Positions 18,816 to 27,766 of a stretch of DNA of 64,000 bases are shown here, one piece after another; the stretch's first letter is position 1, and the number at the start of each line of letters is the position of its first letter. The notes beneath the pieces are model-generated. The model was not told the DNA's origin. It searched no databases and saw nothing but the letters and a program-made list of their open reading frames with translations. The DNA lies in assembly GCF_902832885.1 (NCBI RefSeq), contig NZ_CADFDK010000001.1, positions 930,001 through 994,000 of the forward strand, in the 5' to 3' direction. The position numbers were made by a program, and so were the translations under genes. This stretch comes from Burkholderia seminalis DSM 23518. GTDB taxonomy: Bacteria; Pseudomonadota; Gammaproteobacteria; Burkholderiales; Burkholderiaceae.

Positions 18816-19250
18816 CTAATCCGCGCCCGCGATGCCGGTCACCGGCTGGGCAACATCGTCGGCCGGCGCGCGTGGCGACGGCCGTTCGGACAGCGGCGGT
18901 TGAACCAGCATCCGCTGCAGCTGGCCGCGCACGCGCTCCCACGCAACCGCTGCGTAGTCGGGCTGGGCTGCCGCCCACGCCTGCGCCACATCGAACACGC
19001 GCTCGATCGTCGCACCGCAGTAGGTCAGGCCCGCGCCGTCGTCCTGCGCGGCATCGCGCAGCCGTTCGTCGAGCCACTCGGCCAGCCACGGCATCTCGGC
19101 CGCGGCCGAATCCGCATAAGCCTCCAGCGCGGCGCGCGCATGGCGATCCTGACGCGGATCGAGCTCGATCCGGCTCAATTCCGACGCGCGTGCGGGCGCC
19201 ATGCATTCCGCTCCGGACGGACTTCGAAGGGTCCCTGGTCTGAAGGACAT
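18816..19250 (-). CDS. Hypothetical cytoplasmic protein
   Basis: A 144-residue protein that I do not recognise. No signal peptide or membrane segment. The middle is helical and rich in Ala, Trp and acidic residues (MPWLAEWLDERLRDAAQDD, then FDVAQAWAAAQPDYAAVAWE), and the tail is Pro-rich. The start at 19250 is preceded by a good ribosome-binding site (GGGAGAGGAC). It lies downstream of the TusA-like gene on the same strand, with 187 bases between, and upstream of the response-regulator operon. Confidence 0.6.
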   Translation of the reverse strand: MSFRPGTLRSPSGAECMAPARASELSRIELDPRQDRHARAALEAYADSAAAEMPWLAEWLDERLRDAAQDDGAGLTYCGATIERVFDVAQAWAAAQPDYAAVAWERVRGQLQRMLVQPPLSERPSPRAPADDVAQPVTGIAGAD

Positions 19251-19437
19251 GTCCTCTCCCCGTTGTACGACGGTAGCGTCAGGCAAGCCCCCCGTGCCCG
19301 CCTTGCGACGTACCGTGGCCGGCGCGTCGCTGGGAGCGGACGACCGGCCGGGTCAGTATACGCAGCCCGTCACGCAACGAGGTTTAAGAATTGTCAGAGA
19401 GGCCCGGCCGGCGCGGCGGCACGGGCGAGGCGGGCCG

Positions 19438-19665
19438 TCAGCGGCGGCGCATCAGGAATACGAAGGTCTTGTCCTGCGTCGTCGATTCGACGATCTCGTT
19501 GCCCGTCTGCTTCGCGAACGCGGCGAAATCGCGCTGCGAGCCCGGGTCGGTCGCGAGCACCTTGAGGATCTGCCCGCTTTCCATATCGGCGAGCGCTTTC
19601 TTGGCACGCAGGATCGGCAACGGGCAATTGAGCCCGCGCGCGTCCACTTCCTTGTGAATCTGCAT
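19438..19665 (-). CDS. TusA-family sulfurtransferase
   Basis: A 75-residue protein of the TusA/SirA/YeeD family. It has the family CPxP motif (LNCPLPILRAKKAL, Cys14 as persulfide carrier) and the two-strand, two-helix fold with a final LMRRR. TusA relays sulfur for tRNA 2-thiouridine synthesis, and relatives serve molybdenum-cofactor or other sulfur pathways; which applies is not shown by the neighbours. The start at 19665 fits the family N-terminus. Confidence 0.88.
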   Translation of the reverse strand: MQIHKEVDARGLNCPLPILRAKKALADMESGQILKVLATDPGSQRDFAAFAKQTGNEIVESTTQDKTFVFLMRRR

Positions 19666-19782
19666 CGGATGTCGACCTTCGAATGACGCGCCACAGGCGG
19701 CGCGGGAGGAAGCCGCGATTTTACCGCAGCGCCGCCGCGCCTGCCCGCCCCGCCCGCGGCGCGACGCGCGCGGGTGCCGGGC

Positions 19783-20718
19783 TCACGCGCCCGCGAAGCC
19801 GCCCGCGAGCCGTTCGCGCAGGTGCCGCACGAGCGCGCGCACCGCGCTGGGCACGACCGGGCTGTACGGCCGGATCGCGAAGATGTGGTCGCCGAACGCG
19901 CCCGACGGCCGCCAGCCGTCGAGCAGCGCGACGAGCCGGCCGGCGTCGAGATCGCGCCGCGCGCTGAAATCCGGCAGCAGCGCGATGCCGAGCCCGCCGA
20001 GCGCGGCCTCGCGCATCGCCTCGCTGTTGTTCGCCGCGAAACTGCCGCGCACGGGCACGCTCACGCGCTCGCGCCGCCGGCCGTGCAGCTCGAAGCTCCA
20101 CGCGGCCGGCTCGTGGTCGCGCAGGTAGCACAGGCAGCTGTGGTCGACGAGTTCGTTCGGATGGCGCGGCGCGCCGCGCGCATCGAGATAGTCGCGGCTC
20201 GCGACCAGCAGCGAGCGCGTGTCGCACAGCTTCCACGCGACGTGGGTCTGCGGCGCGGTGGTCGTATGGCGAATCGCGAGATCGAAACCCTCCTGCGTCA
20301 GCGAATGCAGCCGATCCGACAGGTCGAGCTCGATCTGCACGCCCGGATGCTGCCGCAGGAAATCGGGCAGGTGCGGCACGACCTGCTGGCGCCCGAGCGC
20401 GACCGGCACCGTCAGGCGCAGCAGGCCGCGCGGCTCGCCGGCCAGGTCCTTCACGCGCGCGAAGTGCTGCCCGATCGACTCGAACGCATCGCGCGTGCTG
20501 TCGACGAGCGTCTGGCCCGCATCGGTGAGCCGCACGCTGCGCGTCGTGCGGCGCACGAGCGGCACGCCGGCCGCCTTTTCGAGATCGGCGATGCGCTGGC
20601 TCATCGCGGCCTTGCTGATGCCGAGCCGCTGCGCGGCCGCCGTGAAACTGCCGGCCGCGGCCAGCACCGTCAGCGAATGGATGTGCGGCCAGAGCGCCTG
20701 GACATTTTGCTGATTCAT
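19783..20718 (-). CDS. LysR-family regulator divergent from mmsA
   Basis: LysR-type regulator of 311 residues. The N-terminal winged helix-turn-helix (about 14-73) includes [20 protein letters not shown] and [15 protein letters not shown]; the effector-binding domain follows (about 100-300). The sequence belongs to the large group near AaeR/DsdC-like regulators. It is divergent from mmsA across 109 bases that contain a perfect 14-base palindrome (20729-20742) 10 bases upstream of its own ATG, so it likely controls mmsA and itself. The start at 20718 was chosen because the frame further upstream covers the palindrome and matches no family sequence. Confidence 0.88.
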   Translation of the reverse strand: MNQQNVQALWPHIHSLTVLAAAGSFTAAAQRLGISKAAMSQRIADLEKAAGVPLVRRTTRSVRLTDAGQTLVDSTRDAFESIGQHFARVKDLAGEPRGLLRLTVPVALGRQQVVPHLPDFLRQHPGVQIELDLSDRLHSLTQEGFDLAIRHTTTAPQTHVAWKLCDTRSLLVASRDYLDARGAPRHPNELVDHSCLCYLRDHEPAAWSFELHGRRRERVSVPVRGSFAANNSEAMREAALGGLGIALLPDFSARRDLDAGRLVALLDGWRPSGAFGDHIFAIRPYSPVVPSAVRALVRHLRERLAGGFAGA

Positions 20719-20728
20719 TCGCCGATTA

Positions 20729-20742
20729 TTCAGAATTCTGAA
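20729..20742. promoter_or_regulatory. Perfect palindrome, probable LysR operator in the LysR-mmsA gap
   Basis: TTCAGAATTCTGAA, fully self-complementary, and it contains the LysR T-N11-A pattern. It sits 10 bases from the LysR start and 85 from mmsA, a normal place for autoregulation with divergent control. Confidence 0.6.
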
Positions 20743-20827
20743 CAGTGAATCAAGTTTCGCGGCCTTCTCCCGCCCTGCCGGTTTCCCTAGACTGGGCCCT
20801 GTTCCCCCCTCATCCCCAGGAGACACG

Positions 20828-22348
20828 ATGAATCCGGTTCCCGCCTACACGTCCGACGCCGACGTCGGCCACTATGTCGACGGCGCGCCCGCGGCCGGCC
20901 GCAGCGGCCGCTTCCAGGACGTCCTCAATCCGTCGCTCGGCCGCGCGGTGCGCCGCGTCGCGCTCGCCGACGCCAGCGAAGTGCAGCGGGCCGTCGCGTC
21001 GGCCCATGCCGCGTTCCCGGCCTGGGCCGCGACGCCGCCGATCCGCCGCGCACGCGTGCTGCACCGCTTCCTGCAGCTGATGAACGAACACCGCGACACG
21101 CTCGCGGCGATCATCACGGCCGAGCACGGCAAGGTGTTCTCCGACGCGCAGGGCGAAGTCGCGCGCGGCATCGACATCATCGAATTCGCGTGCGGCGTGC
21201 CGCAACTGCTGAAGGGCGACTTCACCGACCAGGTCAGCACCGGCATCGACAACTGGACGATGCGCCAGCCGCTCGGCGTCGTCGCGGGCATCACGCCGTT
21301 CAACTTCCCGTGCATGGTGCCGTGCTGGATGTTCCCGGTCGCGATCGCGACGGGCAACACGTTCGTGCTGAAGCCGAGCGAGCGCGACCCGTCGGCCGCG
21401 CTGTTCATCGCCGACCTGCTCACGCAGGCCGGGCTGCCGGCCGGCGTATTCAACGTCGTGCAGGGCGACAAGGGCGCGGTCGACGCGCTGCTCGACCACC
21501 CCGACGTGCAGGCCGTCAGCTTCGTCGGCTCGACGCCGATCGCGGCCTACGTCCAGCAGCGCGCGGTGCAGTCCGGCAAACGCGTGCAGGCGCTCGGCGG
21601 CGCGAAGAACCATCTGGTCGTGATGCCCGATGCGAACCTCGAGCAGGCCGTCGACGCGCTGATCGGCGCCGCGTACGGCTCGGCCGGCGAGCGTTGCATG
21701 GCGATCAGCATCGCGGTGCTGGTCGGCGACGTGGCCGACCGGATCGTGCCGGCCATCGCCGAGCGCGCCCGCAAGCTGGTGATCGGCGACGGCATGTCGC
21801 CGGAAGTCGAGATGGGGCCGATCGTCACCGGCGAGGCGCTGAAGCGCATCGAGGGTTATATCGAGCAAGGCGTGAACGAAGGCGCGCAACTGGTGGTCGA
21901 CGGCCGCGGGCTGCGCGTGCCGGGCCGCGAGTCAGGCTTCTTCACCGGCGGCACGCTGTTCGATCACGTAACGCCCGGCATGCGGATCTACAAGGAAGAA
22001 ATCTTCGGGCCCGTGCTCGGCTGCGTGCGCGTGAAGGATTTCGGCGAAGCGGTCGACCTGATCAATGCGCACGAGTTCGGCAACGGCGTGTCGTGCTTCA
22101 CGAGCGACGGCGGCATCGCGCGCGAATTCGCGCAGCGCATCCAGGTCGGCATGGTCGGCATCAACGTGCCGATCCCGGTACCGATGGCGTGGCACGGCTT
22201 CGGCGGCTGGAAAAAGAGCCTGTTCGGCGACATGCACGCGTACGGCGAGGAAGGCGTGCGCTTCTACACGCGCCAGAAATCGGTGATGCAGCGCTGGTCG
22301 TCGAGCATCGGCAAGGGCGCCGAATTCGCGATGCCGACCGCGAAGTAA
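20828..22348 (+). CDS. mmsA: CoA-acylating methylmalonate/malonate-semialdehyde dehydrogenase
   Basis: NAD-dependent aldehyde dehydrogenase, 506 residues, that converts malonate semialdehyde to acetyl-CoA (the last step of inositol breakdown, IolA) or methylmalonate semialdehyde to propionyl-CoA (valine breakdown). Marks of the CoA-acylating branch: [27 protein letters not shown], and catalytic Cys290 in [11 protein letters not shown], which lacks the general-base Glu motif of hydrolytic ALDHs. It is divergent from a LysR gene and convergent with the RpiR gene of the inositol cluster. That position suggests the inositol role, but no mmsB or valine gene lies nearby to exclude dual use. Confidence 0.93.
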   Translation: MNPVPAYTSDADVGHYVDGAPAAGRSGRFQDVLNPSLGRAVRRVALADASEVQRAVASAHAAFPAWAATPPIRRARVLHRFLQLMNEHRDTLAAIITAEHGKVFSDAQGEVARGIDIIEFACGVPQLLKGDFTDQVSTGIDNWTMRQPLGVVAGITPFNFPCMVPCWMFPVAIATGNTFVLKPSERDPSAALFIADLLTQAGLPAGVFNVVQGDKGAVDALLDHPDVQAVSFVGSTPIAAYVQQRAVQSGKRVQALGGAKNHLVVMPDANLEQAVDALIGAAYGSAGERCMAISIAVLVGDVADRIVPAIAERARKLVIGDGMSPEVEMGPIVTGEALKRIEGYIEQGVNEGAQLVVDGRGLRVPGRESGFFTGGTLFDHVTPGMRIYKEEIFGPVLGCVRVKDFGEAVDLINAHEFGNGVSCFTSDGGIAREFAQRIQVGMVGINVPIPVPMAWHGFGGWKKSLFGDMHAYGEEGVRFYTRQKSVMQRWSSSIGKGAEFAMPTAK

Positions 22349-22355
22349 GCCGGCC

Positions 22356-22394
22356 GGCGCGCCGCCCGCCGATCGAGATCGCGGGCGGTGCGCC
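22356..22394. terminator. Hairpin between convergent mmsA and the RpiR gene
   Basis: Fourteen-base arms (GGCGCGCCGCCCGC and GCGGGCGGTGCGCC) with one mismatch and an 11-base loop; no T-run. It fills the 57-base gap between two convergent stops. Confidence 0.5.
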
Positions 22395-22405
22395 GCCGCA
22401 ACACG

Positions 22406-23290
22406 TCAGCCGGCCTTGGTGCCGTGCGCGCCGTCGGCGGTCGGCCGGTACGACAGCTCGAGCCGGTACGCGAGCGCGACGAACAGGCTCTGCGCGAGAC
22501 CCATCGTGGCCGTCAGCGCACGAAAACCGAACGTCTCGCTGTCCTGCACCATCAGCGTCACCTCGGCCTCCCGCGCAAGCGGGCTCATCCGGCTGTCGGT
22601 GATCGCGATCACGCGCGCGCCGCGCTGCACGGCCTGCTGCGCGACCTGGACGGTTTCCTCCGCATACGGCATGAACGAGATCACGATCATCACGTCGCCC
22701 GCGCGCACCGAGCGGATCTGCCCGAGATGCATGCTGCCGAGCGCGCTGAAGAGGCCGATGCGCTTGTCGGTGTGCTGCAGCGCGTAGTCGAGATACACGG
22801 CGATCGGAAACGCGCGCCGCGAGCCGGCAATCCAGATCGCCTGCGTATCGGCGAGCAGGTCGACGGCCTGCGCGAGCGCCCGAGAATCGAGCGTCTGCCG
22901 CAATTGCTGCATGCCCGCGATGCTGCCCTTGATGAATTCGTCGGCGATCTGTTCGGGCTGCAGGCTCGACGAGCCCGCTTCGATCACGTCGCGCAGCCGC
23001 AGGTTGTACGCACGCCCGGGCGCGATCTGCTGCGCAAGCCCTTCGCGGAACAGCCGCTGCATCTCGGAGAAGCCGGAGAAGCCGAAGTGCTTCGCAAAGC
23101 GGACGACGGCCGACGGCTGGACGCCGCACGCCTCCGCGAGCGACTGGATGCCTTCCAGGCCCAGCTGGTCCCGGTGCGTTTCCACGTGGCGCGCGATCAC
23201 CTTCAGGCGATTGCTGAGGCCGTCGTACTCCTGCGTCAGATGCTGCAGGAACTGCTCGACGGTGGCGGGAGGTTTCTCGGATGAACTCAT
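22406..23290 (-). CDS. MurR/RpiR-family repressor, probable IolR
   Basis: Regulator of 294 residues: N-terminal RpiR helix-turn-helix (about 10-85, SLAEACGVQPSAVVRFAKHF) and C-terminal SIS sugar-phosphate-binding domain (about 130-265, IWIAGSRRAFPIAVYLDYAL and VISFMPYAEETVQVA). RpiR proteins repress inositol genes in rhizobia (IolR). It stands at the end of the inositol importer/dehydrogenase operon, 287 bases after the last gene, so it probably has its own promoter. It is the best candidate reader of the GGAA-N6-TTCC sites at 31511-31554. The effector is probably a phosphorylated intermediate of the pathway. Confidence 0.9.
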   Translation of the reverse strand: MSSSEKPPATVEQFLQHLTQEYDGLSNRLKVIARHVETHRDQLGLEGIQSLAEACGVQPSAVVRFAKHFGFSGFSEMQRLFREGLAQQIAPGRAYNLRLRDVIEAGSSSLQPEQIADEFIKGSIAGMQQLRQTLDSRALAQAVDLLADTQAIWIAGSRRAFPIAVYLDYALQHTDKRIGLFSALGSMHLGQIRSVRAGDVMIVISFMPYAEETVQVAQQAVQRGARVIAITDSRMSPLAREAEVTLMVQDSETFGFRALTATMGLAQSLFVALAYRLELSYRPTADGAHGTKAG

Positions 23291-23577
23291 CGGATAGCGC
23301 GAAGTTGACGGCCCCGATGCGCGCGCGATGCTGGCGGACGCGGCCCGGAACTCACCTGGATACATGCATGAAGGGCGAATTTAATCACGTTTGCGGCACG
23401 GCCCGCGCCGCACGCTCGCTCCCACGCGCTCGATCATCACTTGCACACGCTCCACGGCAAGGCTGGAAGCGATTGTCCAACGCGCTCGCGGCGTCGTAAA
23501 GATTAGGGCGTGTACCGAGTACCGGGGCCGGCCGCCGGTGCGCACGTGACGCAGCCCGCGCGGCCGGCCCGCCCCGC

Positions 23578-24750
23578 TCACCGATAGTCGACCCACACGC
23601 CGCCCGCGTCGGCGGAGCGCACGCAGTGCTCGACCCAGCGTACGCCCTCGACGCCGGCGTGAACGTCCGGATAACGGATCTGCTTCAACGCGTCGGCGTC
23701 GCCGCGATCGGCCGCATCCATCGCACGCGCGAACCGCGCGTAGAGATTCGACCATGCCTCGAACAGCCCTTCCGGATGCCCGGCGCCGATGCGGTCCTCG
23801 TGCAGCGCCTGCGGATGCAGGTAGCCCATCCCGCGATCGAGCACCTGCGCGGGCTGGCCCTGCACTTCGTAGCGCAACTGGTTCGGATGCTCGTCCCACC
23901 ACTCGATGCTCGCCTTCGAGCCGATCACGCGCACCTTCTGGCCGTGCATCGAGCCGGCGTTCACCGCGCTCGACCACACGTAGCCGACCGCGCCGGTGTC
24001 GTACTCCATGATCGTGAACGCGTTGTCCTCGAGCGGCGCGCGGCTCTTCACGAAGCTCTGCCGCGAACACATCAGCCGCCGGATCTTCAGTTCCGGCGCC
24101 ATCACCTCGGAGATGTACAGCGGATGCGTACCGATGTCGCCGAGCACGTAGCTCGGGCCCGCGAACTTCGGGTCGACGCGCCAGCGCGCGGCCGCGCTCG
24201 CGGCCTCGACGCCTTCGCTGTGGAAGCCGTGCGCGAACTGCATCTGCACGATGCGGATCTCGCCGAGCTCGCCGCGCGCGATCATCTCGCGCGCCTGCTC
24301 GATCATCTGGTGTCCCGAGTAGCCGTACGCGACGCCGACGATCCGGTTCTTCTCGACCGACAGCCGCTGCAGCGCCTCGGCCTCCTCGGTCGTGAAGCAC
24401 AGCGGCTTCTCGCAGACCACGTGCAGCCCCGCGTTCAGCGCGGCGCGGCAGATCGCGAAGTGCGTGTTGTTCGGCGTCGCGATCGACACCGCGCGGATGC
24501 CGTCCGGGCGCCGCGCCTCGGCGTCGAACATCGTCGCGTAGTCGGGATAGCAGCGCTCGGCCGCGACGCCGAGCTTCACGCCGAACTGGCGGCCGCGTTC
24601 GGGATCGAGGTCGAATGCGCCGGCAACCAGCTGGAAGCTGCCGTCACGCAGCGCGGCCGAGCGGTGGCTGTAGCCGATCTGGCTGCCGAGCCCGCCGCCG
24701 ACCATGCCCCAGTGAATCGAATGTCCAAGCAGAATCTGTCCGTCAATCAT
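23578..24750 (-). CDS. Gfo/Idh/MocA-family NAD(P)-dependent oxidoreductase (second inositol-type dehydrogenase)
   Basis: A 390-residue dehydrogenase. Rossmann start WGMVGGGLGSQIG, cofactor loop VVCEKPLCFTTEEAEAL, and a C-terminal Gfo/Idh sheet domain including LGDIGTHPLYISEVM, which supplies the D-x3-H-type active-site pair. It is longer than the IolG at 25739-26752 and only distantly like it. In inositol clusters such extra members (IolX/IolW or MocA type) oxidise scyllo-inositol or reduce inososes; the substrate here is inferred. It follows the TIM-barrel gene by 32 bases. Confidence 0.85.
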   Translation of the reverse strand: MIDGQILLGHSIHWGMVGGGLGSQIGYSHRSAALRDGSFQLVAGAFDLDPERGRQFGVKLGVAAERCYPDYATMFDAEARRPDGIRAVSIATPNNTHFAICRAALNAGLHVVCEKPLCFTTEEAEALQRLSVEKNRIVGVAYGYSGHQMIEQAREMIARGELGEIRIVQMQFAHGFHSEGVEAASAAARWRVDPKFAGPSYVLGDIGTHPLYISEVMAPELKIRRLMCSRQSFVKSRAPLEDNAFTIMEYDTGAVGYVWSSAVNAGSMHGQKVRVIGSKASIEWWDEHPNQLRYEVQGQPAQVLDRGMGYLHPQALHEDRIGAGHPEGLFEAWSNLYARFARAMDAADRGDADALKQIRYPDVHAGVEGVRWVEHCVRSADAGGVWVDYR

Positions 24751-24782
24751 GATGGTGGTGTTCCTGGTGCGGGTTCAGTGGG

Positions 24783-25709
24783 TCAGGCAAAGCCGGCCGA
24801 CGCGAGAAACGCGCGGCTCGCGGCGACGTCGCGCAGGCTCGTGGCGGCGTTGCGCGGGTCGCGCTCCTGCTCGATCGTGATGTAACCCGCGTAGCCGATC
24901 TCGTCGAGCGCCTGGCGGATCGCGCGGTAATCGAGCACGCCGGTGCCGATCGGGCACATCACGCCGCGTGCGCAGGCGGCGAAGAATGCGATGTGCTCGC
25001 CCATCACCGCGTCGTACACGGCCGCGTCGATATCCTTGAAATGCACGTAGTCGAGGCGCGCCGCATGGCGGCGCAGCCAGGTTTCCGGGTCCATGCCCGA
25101 GTAACGCAGGTGGCCGGTGTCGAGACACAGGCCGGCCGTCTCGGCCGGAATGTCGGCGACGATCCGGTCGATCTCGTCCGCGAACTCGATGTAGCCGCCC
25201 GCATGCGGATGGATCACCGCGCGCACGCCGAACTCGTCGCGCGCGATCGTCGCGATCTGCCGGATATGGTCGACCATCCGCGCCCAGTGCTCGGCGGACA
25301 GCCGCGGCGCGCGATCGCCGTGGCCGGCCGCGTAGTCGCGCACTTCGTGGCCCCAGTCGATCACGACCAGGTACGGCGCCGCGTAGCGCTGGCCGTCCTG
25401 CGTCGGCAGCCTGGGCAGCCGCGTGATCAGCGCGCAGATGTCGCGCGTCTGGCGCAGCAGGTTCGGCAGGTTCTCCGGCGACACGAGATCGTCGAAGATC
25501 GTGCCGGCGGTGATGCTCAAGCGTTGCCGCTCGAGTTCGGCGCTGACCACGTCGAGTTCGAGCGGGATGTAGCCGTACGGCCCAAGCTCGATGCCCGAGT
25601 AACCGGCCTGCGCGGCTTCGGCGAGCACGTGCCGCCACGGCGGCAGGTGCGGGTTCTTCACGTCGTCGACGCCCCAGCAGCAGGGCGCGCAGCCAATCTT
25701 CATCGTCAT
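24783..25709 (-). CDS. TIM-barrel sugar isomerase/epimerase (IolE/MocC-like), inositol operon
   Basis: A 308-residue xylose-isomerase-like TIM barrel of the AP-endonuclease-2 family. The opening KIGCAPCCWGVDDV resembles inosose dehydratases and MocC. Metal-site candidates are the Glu in AQAGYSGIELGPYG, the His pair in RAVIHPHAGGYIEF, LCLDTGHLRYSG, and Glu in YITIEQERDP. Because a second, canonical iolE lies at 35649, this may be an inosose isomerase or a dehydratase for another inositol stereoisomer. The start may be Met1 or Met3 (25703). It is 29 bases after iolG. Confidence 0.82.
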   Translation of the reverse strand: MTMKIGCAPCCWGVDDVKNPHLPPWRHVLAEAAQAGYSGIELGPYGYIPLELDVVSAELERQRLSITAGTIFDDLVSPENLPNLLRQTRDICALITRLPRLPTQDGQRYAAPYLVVIDWGHEVRDYAAGHGDRAPRLSAEHWARMVDHIRQIATIARDEFGVRAVIHPHAGGYIEFADEIDRIVADIPAETAGLCLDTGHLRYSGMDPETWLRRHAARLDYVHFKDIDAAVYDAVMGEHIAFFAACARGVMCPIGTGVLDYRAIRQALDEIGYAGYITIEQERDPRNAATSLRDVAASRAFLASAGFA

Positions 25710-25738
25710 GTCGGTCGCTCCGTCAGGTCAGCCGCGGG

Positions 25739-26752
25739 TCAGCCGCGATAGAACGCGGGACGGCCGGCCATCGCGATCGGTTCGACCGCGCCGCTCTTCT
25801 GCGCCCGCACGCACGCATCGGCCGCGACCGCCGCCGCGTAGCCGTCCCATGCGGACGGCCCGGTCAGCGCGCCCTGCCGCACGCCGTCGATGAACGCCTG
25901 CAGCTCGACGTCGTACGACGCGATGAAGCGCTCCTTCCAGTCGGTCATGATCTCGACCGACCGCCGCGCCGCGTGCTTGAGCCCGACGGCCGGCGGATCG
26001 GGCAGCTTCGCGATGCCCTGCTCGCCGACCACTTCGCACTGGATGTCGTAGCCGTACTGGCAGTTCACGAAGATCTCGACGTCGATGCGCACGCCGCTCG
26101 CGGTTTCGAGCAGCACGATCTGCGGATCGGCGAGATGCGCGGACGCGTGCCGCGTCTTCTTCGGATAGACGACCTGCGCGCTCGTGTAGTCCTCGCCCAG
26201 CAGCCAGCGCAGCACGTCGAGTTCGTGGATCAGCGTGTCGGTGATCGCCATGTCGGTCGTGTAGCGCTCGCCGACCGACTGGTTGCGATGCGCGCAATGC
26301 AGCATCAGCGGTGCGCCGATCTCGCCGCTGTCGATCACGCGCTTGAGCGCGCGATAGCCTTCGTCATACGGCCGCATGAAGCCGACCTGCACGAGCCGCT
26401 TGCCGTGCGCGACCTCGGCTTCGACGATCCGCATGCAACCGTCGGCCGTGACGGCCAGCGGCTTCTCGCAGAACACCGGCTTGCCGTGCGCGATCGCGTC
26501 GAGCACGAACGCTTCGTGCGTCGGCCCCCACGACGTGACGAGCACGGCCTGTACGTCGGCGGCCGCGACCACTTCGTGGCCGTCGCCGTAGATCTCGGCG
26601 TCGAGCCCGTACTTCGTCACCGCGTCGCGCGCCTGCCGCGGGTCGATGTCGTTGACGGCCACGACGCGCGCGCCGGACAGCGTGCGGGTCAGTCTGCGGA
26701 TGTGGTCCTGGCCGATCGCGCCGCAGCCGATCACGCCGATTTGCAAGCTCAT
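25739..26752 (-). CDS. iolG: myo-Inositol 2-dehydrogenase
   Basis: NAD-dependent oxidation of myo-inositol to 2-keto-myo-inositol (scyllo-inosose), the first step of the pathway. The 337-residue Gfo/Idh/MocA protein has the Rossmann motif [12 protein letters not shown], the catalytic Lys loop FCEKPLAVT, and the Asp-x3-His active-site pair in [14 protein letters not shown] that is characteristic of inositol dehydrogenases. Length and motifs match B. subtilis IolG. It is the middle gene of the minus-strand inositol operon. Confidence 0.92.
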   Translation of the reverse strand: MSLQIGVIGCGAIGQDHIRRLTRTLSGARVVAVNDIDPRQARDAVTKYGLDAEIYGDGHEVVAAADVQAVLVTSWGPTHEAFVLDAIAHGKPVFCEKPLAVTADGCMRIVEAEVAHGKRLVQVGFMRPYDEGYRALKRVIDSGEIGAPLMLHCAHRNQSVGERYTTDMAITDTLIHELDVLRWLLGEDYTSAQVVYPKKTRHASAHLADPQIVLLETASGVRIDVEIFVNCQYGYDIQCEVVGEQGIAKLPDPPAVGLKHAARRSVEIMTDWKERFIASYDVELQAFIDGVRQGALTGPSAWDGYAAAVAADACVRAQKSGAVEPIAMAGRPAFYRG

Positions 26753-26811
26753 CTACAAGTCTCCAGTCGTTCATCAGCGGCGCGGCCCCCGCCGCGCCGG
26801 TCGGGAATCGG

Positions 26812-27723
26812 TCAGCGCGCGCGGCGATCGAAATGGCGATCGACGTAGCGCTGGATCGTGTCGCGCATGTAGCGCGACGAGGCTTCCGCGCGGTCTTCCC
26901 ACGCGAACACGCACGACGACATCACGCCGTCGAAGCCGGCGGCGCCGAGCGCGCCAAAGAACCCGTCCCAGTCGATCTCGCCCTGCCCGATGTCGAGATG
27001 CTGGTGCACGCGGATCTGGTTCGAGCCGGGCGGGTTCACGATGTAGCGCAACTGGCTGCTCTTGCGGTGGTCGAACGTGTCGGCCACGCGCACGTGCGCG
27101 AGGATCGGCGCGGCCTGCGCGATCATCGCGGCCATGTCGTCGCCGTAGTAGAACGTGTGCGGCGCGATATACGACAGCTTCAGCGACGGCGAACCGAGGT
27201 TCGTGACGATGTCGATCGCCGGTTGCAGCTGTTCGATCCAGTCCTCGGGATGCGGCTCGACCGACAGCACGATGCGTTCGCGCTCGAGGACCGGCAGCAG
27301 CTCGTCCATCGACCGGAACCACGCGGCCTCGCACAGCTCCTTCGGGTTCGCGCCCGGCCGCTCGCCGACCGAACGCTCGGGCGACGCGCCGCGCCCGAAT
27401 TCCGACACCATCAGCGGGCATTCCATCTCGACCGCCACCTCGATCGCCTTGCGCCAGCAGCGCACGGCCCATTGCCGCTCGTCCTCGAACGGGCTCGCCC
27501 AGCGGTACATCGGTTGCAGCGACGCGAGCCCGACGCCGCTCGCGCGCATCGCCTGGCGGAACCCGGCCATGCGCTCCCGCGTCGCGCGCGGCATCACCCA
27601 CCAGTCGAGAAAGTCGCTGCGCGGCGACAGCTCGATCTGGTCGTAACCCAGTTCGGCTACCGCATGCGGCAGCCGGTCGAGCGGCAGGTGGCGAATCATG
27701 TACGGGTCGAGTGCGATCTTCAT
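26812..27723 (-). CDS. TIM-barrel sugar isomerase/epimerase, IolH-like
   Basis: A 303-residue TIM-barrel protein. The start MKIALDPYM and the overall order resemble IolH of Bacillus inositol operons, whose reaction is not settled. Probable metal ligands: Glu in YDQIELSPRSDF, Glu and His in LSVEPHPEDW, His in LAHVRVADTFDHRKS, and the late HQHLDIGQGEIDWDGF. It lies 43 bases after the ABC permease and 59 before iolG, so it is co-transcribed with inositol uptake and oxidation. An epimerase for inositol stereoisomers is possible. Confidence 0.82.
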   Translation of the reverse strand: MKIALDPYMIRHLPLDRLPHAVAELGYDQIELSPRSDFLDWWVMPRATRERMAGFRQAMRASGVGLASLQPMYRWASPFEDERQWAVRCWRKAIEVAVEMECPLMVSEFGRGASPERSVGERPGANPKELCEAAWFRSMDELLPVLERERIVLSVEPHPEDWIEQLQPAIDIVTNLGSPSLKLSYIAPHTFYYGDDMAAMIAQAAPILAHVRVADTFDHRKSSQLRYIVNPPGSNQIRVHQHLDIGQGEIDWDGFFGALGAAGFDGVMSSCVFAWEDRAEASSRYMRDTIQRYVDRHFDRRAR

Positions 27724-27766
27724 CGGGCGTCCTTCGTGAAGGCGGATGTCGGGCTCACGCGCGCGC

